Shown here piece after piece: positions 33,301 to 39,078 of a stretch of 39,078 bases of DNA (position 1 is its first letter; each line of letters opens with the position of its first letter). The notes beneath the pieces were generated by a model, which did no database searches, had not been told where the DNA came from, and saw nothing but the letters and a program-made list of their open reading frames with translations. The DNA is from Globomyces pollinis-pini (taxonomy: Eukaryota > Chytridiomycota > Chytridiomycetes > Rhizophydiales > Globomycetaceae): NCBI GenBank assembly GCA_025399215.1, contig MU621239.1, positions 2,902 to 41,979 of the forward strand, written 5' to 3'. A program made the position numbers and the translations under genes.

Positions 33301-33910
33301 GCTAATCTAGGGTTGATATTCATAGGTGCATTTGATTTTTTGATTAAACTATCCAATCGTAAAGTGAATTCATTTTCTTTCTGAATGTAAAATTCATTGA
33401 CCTAGAAAAAGTTAAGTAATGTTAAAAAGGTCAAGTAACATCGATATGTGATATATATCATGGTCGTATCAAGATAAGTCTAATAAATTGAATTCCAAAA
33501 CATTGAAGATTGATTTTCAAATTAATGAACTTTACCTTCTCTAATTCTCTCTCCAATTTGAAAAAGAAAGCAGTTTTAGTTTGGCTTAATTGAGAAGATT
33601 CCTGAGAAGTGATTCCTAAATATAAGCAAAGAAGATCAAAAACCAGGTGGATTGGAAGCAGCTAACATGGTGAATTTAACAGTTGAAGGTGATTCATCTT
33701 CTGCCTTCCCAATTATTTTCTTCAAACCTTTGTAGTTCAAGTAATGCGGGGTAGCCCATTCCTGCGCAACGGATTGAATGTATTTTCCAAACTAAAGATG
33801 AACAAGTAACAAACGTACCTGATGAATTAATTAGTCATTGGGTACCTAGTATCAATCAGCCCATTGCAAATAAATACCTAAATAATCAACTAGGGTCTTT
33901 ATACCTTCAT
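30317..33910 (-). CDS. PHO81: PHO81/NUC-2 phosphate-sensing CDK inhibitor
   Basis: PHO81 inhibits the Pho80-Pho85 cyclin-CDK when phosphate is low, so that Pho4 can act. Nine intron positions (two of them arrays) are removed to give 1023 residues, an exact reading frame. The SPX domain (1 to about 185) starts MKFGKYIQ, with WATPHYLNYKGLKKII and the inositol-pyrophosphate-binding KFVEVNATGFRKILKKWDKR. Six or so ankyrin repeats follow (TPLHYAGMYGHQAI, PLHLACREGKSDI, GWTPVFFAASEGHVECI). The C-terminal GDPD-like domain begins near YGHHYLDKK and ends GVDAVIVDGIFKY. The order is that of yeast Pho81 and Neurospora NUC-2. The first exon codes only Met-Lys (33905-33910) and is followed by a four-unit intron array. 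Other introns: 33616-33643, 33402-33535 (134 nt), 33199-33233, 33129-33162, 31695-31722, 30860-30889, 30479-30505. Confidence 0.94.
32634..32726 (-). other. Tandem intron array, three units (PHO81)
   Basis: Three contiguous GT..AG units in transcript order: 32693-32726 (34 nt), 32660-32692 (33 nt), 32634-32659 (26 nt). They sit between LLLDTNL and VDCNLTDG, the link from the SPX/linker region to the first ankyrin repeat. Retaining the first, second or third unit produces an in-frame stop each time. Confidence 0.87.
33402..33535 (-). other. 134-nt intron in PHO81
   Basis: The longest intron in the window, between LERELEK and VNEFYIQKEN in the SPX domain, where other PHO81 proteins are continuous. 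It has no internal AG|GT junction, so it is not a clear array. An internal TTATTAG at about 56 nt could be the remains of a first unit. Confidence 0.75.
33792..33904 (-). other. Tandem intron array, four units (PHO81 start)
   Basis: Four contiguous GT..AG units in transcript order: 33878-33904 (27 nt), 33846-33877 (32 nt), 33819-33845 (27 nt), 33792-33818 (27 nt). They connect a 6-nt coding exon (ATGAAG) to TTTGGAAAATAC, restoring the universal SPX start MKFGKYIQ. Removing only the first one, two or three units leaves an in-frame stop within a few codons. Confidence 0.87.
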
Positions 33911-34990
33911 TCAATCTGGGTTGTTTTGGATGATTTCCTTTGGGTTTTCATTTTTCTTTTTCCTGTGGGTTCGAAACGTGGTCTCGTCCTAACTGTTGAT
34001 TGGCCAATGCTAATATTCCCCCCATAACACCGGAATTCCTTTGGTTTCTTGGATACCTGTTATTCTTAAGATTGTTAATATAGTATCCTCTCTTTCTCTA
34101 GCATGTTGGTCGAATCGACACAAAACGCGTACATTTGGATATCCTGAGCATTGGATTATTTTTAATTATAGGTTTGTGTTATGGAATTGAATAGTGTTCG
34201 TCTTAAAAGTACGCTCCACACTCTTCTATTGTTGATACAGATCTAATATTTGTTAAAATGCCTAAGTATGACCAACAGTTTCAGTCGTTACTTTAAGAAT
34301 TCAAATAATGGCAATACAAGAAGCAATAAAGTATTGAGTGCTTTAAAAGTGAGAGTTATTGAATTTCATCAGTTATACCGCACCAATAATTTGAACCAAT
34401 AAATCACATGCATACGTATTTTTCTATACTATTCTCTAGTCTATGGAGAAATAGTATTCAGCACTATTCAGCACTAAGTATTGGAATATTTATAAATTTG
34501 GATAGTCCATAAAACCATCCAGTTTTCTTTGGACTAATGATGGGTGAAATGGTTGAACTGTTCAATCATTTACTTAGTCAATACAAAGTTTATTAATGAA
34601 GTAAACACTTGTAATGTTATCATATTGTCAAACTGTACGTCGTTATCATATTGTCAAACTGTACGTCCTTGTATATTTCGCTTAGATAATGGACGAATAT
34701 TAATAAAAAACGTATACTTCAACCCTGTTTGATCTTGTTGAAAGGAGTTTTCACCGGGAACGGTACGAAGGGATGAACCTTTATGCCAAATCAGTGCTTT
34801 TTTGGATTTTTTTTAAGAGTGAGATACTGTTAACTAATTCGTAGTTCGTAATTAAAAACATTAGCTAAAGAGAGTGTGAAAGTAACAGTTGAAAATTAAG
34901 CTTGATTACACATGCTCAGCCGAGTTTATGGCTTTGGTAATCTCTTATCAAACACAAGTATTTATGGGTCTATCACAAAATCGATTTATT
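33911..34990. other. 1.1-kb intergenic stretch
   Basis: Lies between the PHO81 start and the 3' end of the zinc-finger gene. No coding model was found. It should contain the PHO81 promoter and holds a 26-bp tandem duplication at 34616-34667. Confidence 0.45.
34616..34667. repeat. Exact 26-bp tandem duplication
   Basis: Two identical 26-bp copies, 34616-34641 and 34642-34667, starting GTTATCATATTG and ending CTGTACGTC. Both copies lie in intergenic sequence about 0.7 kb upstream of PHO81. Confidence 0.85.
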
Positions 34991-36760
34991 CTAATCAGAA
35001 CATAGCAAGCCAGGGGTGGAGTCTACAGAACCAACTAACAGTGCATTCAGTGCCATTGAAAACTGTGGTCTAATATGATCACTCTCCATCAACCGTCCAT
35101 CACTGTTACTCAATTCGATTCGATAAAAACGTTTAGGTTCTGATTTTGTCCTTAATATAAATAATGTTCGTGTTCCATTCTTGAAATAAATACACGTTTG
35201 GTCTAATGCCGTTTGTTTTGAGACAGGTTTCCCGTATACTCGGTCGTAGAGTGATTGTGTAAAAGAGGATCGCTTTCTGACCAATCCATGTTCATTTTCG
35301 ATATCATCTAAAGTAATGTTTTGAAAATGCTTTTTGCAGATCGTAAAAAATAATTCAGAGGTGGAAATGTCATCATCAACAATCAAATTCTGTTTCTGTT
35401 TGAATTCTTTCAAACTTTCGTAAAGGGATCCTAACGCATCGGCTACGTATGGCCATAATTCATTGCTTTCTTGCAAGGAGCCTGCTCCTACTACTAATGC
35501 TTGATAAGTCATCAGTATTTCTCGAAGATTCATCTCATTTACGATCACCTAGCAGTTATATAATTAAAATGTTACAATGTCTGTTCCATCGATTGATATC
35601 TCTGACATGTCCCATGAATAATCCATTTCAGACAATTTTTGGGCTTCTTTGATTCCCAATGGTGCTATGATAAGTTACAGAATTTAATACCATCGGAAAA
35701 TAAATCTATTGGTTTGTTTACCAGCAGTAGAGCATGATTGCTATCATGGTCATGAACACATTCTTTACAGAATGACTCTTGTGTAATACATTCCATGCAT
35801 TGATATCGAATTCCATGAATAACTCTAAAATTAAGCCAGAAAAAGGACTACCTAGTACATAGTTCACATCGATATCCCCAATGAATATTTTTCCATCGAT
35901 GGTCTTTAGGTATAATAAAATTAGAATACAATGTAGCCAATTCATTTGCTTTTTCAATCCTCAGTTTTGTTTTAATCCAAGTCATTGAAGAAATGTATGG
36001 AATAACAAACATACAATTTGGTAAAGTCAGAGTCTTTGCTTTCTTAATTCCACAATAATCGCAAAAGTATTCGATTTGGTTGTTGTTTAAATATACATGA
36101 AGAGTCAGCAGAATTGCATTTCTGCATTCCAAGCATTTGAAGGAAGGCAAATCCGAAATGGTATCATTGACGACAATTTGACAATGGTCGTCTATAACGC
36201 ATTGACAAGTTCCCCTTCTTATAGAACCTGGAGTTTGGGTATGATTAACATGACAAGTATCGATACATGCCTAATGTTAGTTTAAATGCTTACCATACAA
36301 TAATCACCTTTACAGTCCAAGCAAGTGAATAATTTTTGTTCAATAGGATTCAGTCCTTTGGTTAGTTACTCTTCATACCTGTAATCTGTAAAGTACAACG
36401 CTGACTTGACATTCGACTAGCCAAGAAATGATTCAGCATAATCTGTGTTGCCTCTTGTATCAAAAAAGAGTTGGCTTATTAAATATGTGGTGCCATTGTT
36501 TCATTACCGGATCCAAAAAGCACCGATTTCTTACGTTCTTTAACAGAAACAAACGTCTTGGGTTCAATTTGATTCTCGATATCCAAGCATTTGTTCTGGT
36601 AGCAGCTGCCGTGTGTTTTGTATTTGTGTATGGTCTAGATGACTTTGTGTCAATTCCGCCCCTTTCTTTGTTCCAAACAACATGTAAAATGTCACCTTGG
36701 ACAACAACTTCAAAAAACTCCTTAATTTTGGTTTACCGGAAATTTTAGATTATTAAGCAT
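34991..36760 (-). CDS. UBR-like and ZZ-type zinc-finger protein
   Basis: The part from 36439 down to 34991 is firm: introns 36356-36378, 36271-36293, 35825-35851, 35665-35690 and 35549-35575 (23-27 nt) join it into one frame. It extends upstream through a 33-nt intron (36475-36507) into KERKKSVLFGS; a weaker model adds a 38-nt intron (36606-36643) and a 16-nt one (36721-36736) to reach the ATG at 36760, 518 residues in total. The middle has a UBR-box-like cluster (FTCLDC, ACIDTCHVNH, GTCQC), a CxxC finger (FKCLECRNAI, FCDYCG) and a ZZ-type finger (YRCELC, YQCMEC, FCKECVHDHDSNH). The C-terminal 190 residues are of an unknown, mixed helical and strand type. UBR boxes read N-degrons and ZZ fingers bind N-termini or histone tails, so a role in N-end recognition is possible, but no RING or HECT is seen. 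Confidence 0.6.
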
Positions 36761-36928
36761 TGAATTTTTTTGTGATAAAATATCTCTTCATTGTGTTTTA
36801 GATAGTTGTTTACTTGAACATTTATTGAAATCGAAGCGGTGTCGGAAAATTAAAACCCCAATGGATCAAGTGAGCGCTAATGTTTATATCAAGACTCATT
36901 TAACTTTTTTAACTTTTGCGCGTTCAAA
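36761..36928. promoter_or_regulatory. Divergent promoter region
   Basis: About 170 bp between the likely start of the zinc-finger gene (-) and the PRM10/ThrE start (+). It would serve both genes if the upstream model of the zinc-finger gene is right. No specific motif was identified. Confidence 0.35.
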
Positions 36929-38810
36929 ATGTCTTACAATCGATTAATTGAAGAGGATGAATCACCTGAAATTACAAGTCCAGATACAATAGACTTAAAA
37001 CCTGATACTAAAATACAGGTTGATATTCCTCCGGTTCTAACAAAACAATCCGCAGAAGTTCAGCTCAGGGCAAATAAACCCGGTATTCTTAGTCGGATGA
37101 TACCGTCAGGTAAATTCAAAGTAACTAAAGACTAGCGAGCCTGCTAAGAAGTTCAAGCGGAACGAGCACCAGGGTTCCATTAACCAGGGCATTCTCTATG
37201 CCATGGACAGCAGGTGGATTACCAAAAGACCAATTACATGCTCAATTGGTTAATGACATTGCCGGATATCTACTCAGTTTCGGAGCGCCGAGCTATCGGG
37301 TTGATGCCAGATTAAAGGATATCGCTACAATGTTGGACGTTCCTTTCACGGCATTCTACTTACCAACGAACTTTATGCTTTCTTTGGGAGATGGATCTGT
37401 CAAGCATCCTTCTCGAACGACATTCCATGCTGTCTCGCCTACGTGGGTATCTTTACAAACGTATGCTAACTATATAGAATATGGGAAAGTATTTACATGT
37501 AAAGAATTGAACAATCTAGGTTGTTGCATTTGGATAAATTTGCCAGAGACATTCAGAAAATAACCAGTAAGAAATCACAAAATGCCGAAATTGAAAATCA
37601 ACTGTTAGACTTATCAAATAAACTTAAAGTCATTGTTGCTGAACCTTCAATATACCAAAACTGGCAAGTCATACTCTCTTGCTCCGTACAAGCTGCTTGC
37701 TTGGTGATGGTCATCTTTAACGGGGATTTTGCAGATGCAGCAGCTTCCTTTTTACTGGGTGGATTTGCATGTGGAATCAATTTATTTGCCTCAAAATATG
37801 CGTCTAGTTTAAGTAATATAATAACCTACGCACTAAACATTTCAAGGTATGATATCTCAAATTAAATGCTAGGTACAACGATCTTTGTCTCTTTTTTTGT
37901 ATCTTTATTGGCAACAATAGTAGGCAATCAAATATTCTGGAAATGGTAATGAACTGAGTGACTGAATGATAGGACAGGAAATCAAGGAATATGTAATGAA
38001 ACAGTGATTATCTCCAGTTTGGTACTTTACCTGCCGGGAACTCAGTTTGCAGTGTCTTTGATGGAAGTTGGTTATGATTTTGCTGCTGCTGGTGCGGTGA
38101 GGATGTTTCTCGCATTCGTAAAATCAATGCAATTAGGGTAATTCAGTTTTATCGATTTATCTATCTTAGATTCGGTATTTCTGCGGGATCTAAGACTGCC
38201 ATATACTTGATGGATTTGGCAGGATTGTGGGATGCAGAAGCTCATGCATCTGTATGTGAACCAGCTAGGTACAAACCGTGGTGGATTATGCTATTTTATT
38301 TACCAGTATCCCATTTTGTTGCTTAACAATCAGATGACATTTGCTACACTTATTAACTTGAAGAGTGTCCCCATTCAATGGCCGACAATGGCCTTTGTAT
38401 CTACAATTGCATTTTTTACATTACAAATTTGCAAAATGAGTTTCAATGTCGTATGCATGAAACTTTGGTTGAATTTTAGGAATTATCCTTGATTGTGACT
38501 TCGTTTACTTTGGGTGTTATATCAAACTATATCGCCAAGACTAGAAATGAAGTTGCATTACCCTCAATTATGGCTGGTAATCATTTTGAATGTAATTTTA
38601 GGCATTATGTGGATTGTGCCTGGTGGTATTGGGGCACAAGGAGCTGCTGCTGCATTTTCAGATGATGGGGGTTCCGATTTCATGGTTGAGGTACTTCGAA
38701 GAAGTTTGTCAATGGTTATTGGTTTATATATGGCAAATTTAACGATGAGTCCATTGGTGTCACTTCTCCAGACACCAACCACTGATTTAGATAAAGATTT
38801 AGACGTGTAG
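36929..38810 (+). CDS. PRM10: PRM10/ThrE-family membrane protein
   Basis: The family (DUF1212/DUF3815, bacterial threonine/serine exporter ThrE) is membrane-embedded; the fungal members are named after yeast pheromone-regulated Prm10 and their substrate is not settled. Nine intron positions (37110-37135, 37447-37477, 37489-37519, array 37813-37872, 37946-37972, 38138-38169, 38306-38333, 38448-38479, 38577-38601) are removed to give 529 residues. The order is: a disordered N-terminus; the cytosolic family block HAQLVNDIAGYLLSFGAPSY, PTNFMLSLGDGS and NMGKLLHLDKFARDI; then about ten membrane spans, with DAAASFLLGGFACGINLF, VVIISSLVLYLPG-type and GAVRMFLAFVKSMQLGFGISAGS segments, and the final IVPGGIGAQGAAAAF. 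NMGK sits on an 11-nt exon. Confidence 0.9.
37813..37872 (+). other. Tandem intron array, two units (PRM10)
   Basis: Two contiguous GT..AG units, 37813-37846 (34 nt) and 37847-37872 (26 nt). Using the second unit alone leaves the frame out of phase with the downstream TTIFVSFFVSLLATIV span; removing both restores SSLS joined to TTIFVS. It is weaker than the PHO81 and INSIG arrays because one 60-nt intron would also fit. Confidence 0.65.
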
Positions 38811-39078
38811 TACTTGTGCAATATAATATCAAAATATGGACATGAAATGATTGAATGATACAACAATTTTGATAGCTTTAAGTTAAAATGGGTCCCGACC
38901 GAGAGTTTAACAAATTGGTGATCGATTGCATTCTGATTAACTTGACTTATTCGCAACTATCCAATTTGTAATGATGTGACAAAAGTCCAACATGCATTTC
39001 GCGCTGGATTTGCGTGAAGTTTCGTTGATCATTGACTCCTTCAATACGACTAATGATAGAAATGGAGTCTAATGTTAA
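38811..39078. other. Right flank
   Basis: 3' region of the PRM10/ThrE gene; no gene recognised. A minus-strand frame overlaps the end of PRM10, but it reads as a shadow of it. Confidence 0.4.

Noticed and set aside
36428..36748. Plus-strand hydrophobic frame of 106 residues
   Set aside because: It lies antisense to exons that extend the zinc-finger gene in frame across a 33-nt intron; it has no family resemblance.
29856..37872. Intron arrays explained as ordinary longer introns with chance AG|GT
   Set aside because: One such case could be chance, but five arrays cut into units of the same 26-34 nt as the single introns. In the PHO81 and INSIG arrays, keeping units gives stops or frameshifts. 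This alternative is kept open only for the two-unit PRM10 array.
1..39078. CRISPR arrays, rRNA, tRNA and transposons
   Set aside because: No spaced direct repeats, no rRNA-like or cloverleaf-like sequence and no transposase or reverse transcriptase frames were noticed by eye. A tRNA scan was not possible here.

Overview
This is a gene-dense, AT-rich nuclear segment of a eukaryote, most likely a fungus. Support for a fungus: a PHO81/NUC-2 phosphate regulator (SPX + ankyrin + GDPD), a PRM10/ThrE-type membrane protein with a fungal-style N-terminal extension, an Egh16/Gas1-like secreted protein, Ser/Thr-rich secreted proteins with Kex2 (KR) sites, and an INSIG protein. TAA, TAG and TGA all end genes, so the code is standard. 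The exact lineage cannot be fixed from the sequence; a lineage outside the well-studied Dikarya is a guess.

The gene architecture is the striking part. The conserved genes are cut by ultra-short GT-AG introns, mostly 22-35 nt. MSH4 alone has 22 of them (22-33 nt, mean about 28), and removing them gives one intact 874-residue frame. In three genes on the right-hand side (INSIG, PHO81, PRM10), five intron positions hold two, three or four such mini-introns placed directly back to back (..AG|GT..AG|GT..) with no exon sequence between. Splicing the whole array is the only outcome that keeps the frame. I take these 'tandem intron arrays' as the main candidate for an undescribed system. The secreted-protein and receptor genes carry none or one intron.

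Layout. 0-4 kb: a 7TM receptor-like gene (-), a small acidic protein and a small F-box-like protein (+). 4-7.3 kb: MSH4 (meiotic MutS homologue), overlapped at its 3' end by a possible small antisense gene. 8.1-9.0 kb: Egh16-like secreted protein with a Lys/Gly tract and three Kex2-flanked peptide repeats. 9.3-11.4 kb: CNOT2 and mitochondrial GatC (-), and UBE2W-type E2 (+), divergent from GatC. 11.6-15.9 kb: a coiled-coil/proline-rich protein and a large DENN protein (-). 16.2-18.5 kb: orphan nuclear-like protein and threonine aldolase (+). 18.6-27.5 kb: an accessory block with two paralogous secreted Ser/Thr-rich proteins (-), a small secreted protein (+), D-aminoacyl-tRNA deacylase (+) and a second 7TM protein (-). 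29.4-39 kb: INSIG, PHO81 and a UBR-like/ZZ zinc-finger protein (-), then PRM10/ThrE (+).

The neighbours do not form an obvious pathway; this is a mixed chromosomal region. INSIG (sterol regulation) and PHO81 (phosphate sensing) lie next to each other and share the unusual intron arrays. All gene models here were built by hand from reading frames, splice motifs and family recall. Spliced lengths came out as whole codons for every multi-exon model given, which supports them, but no transcript data were available.
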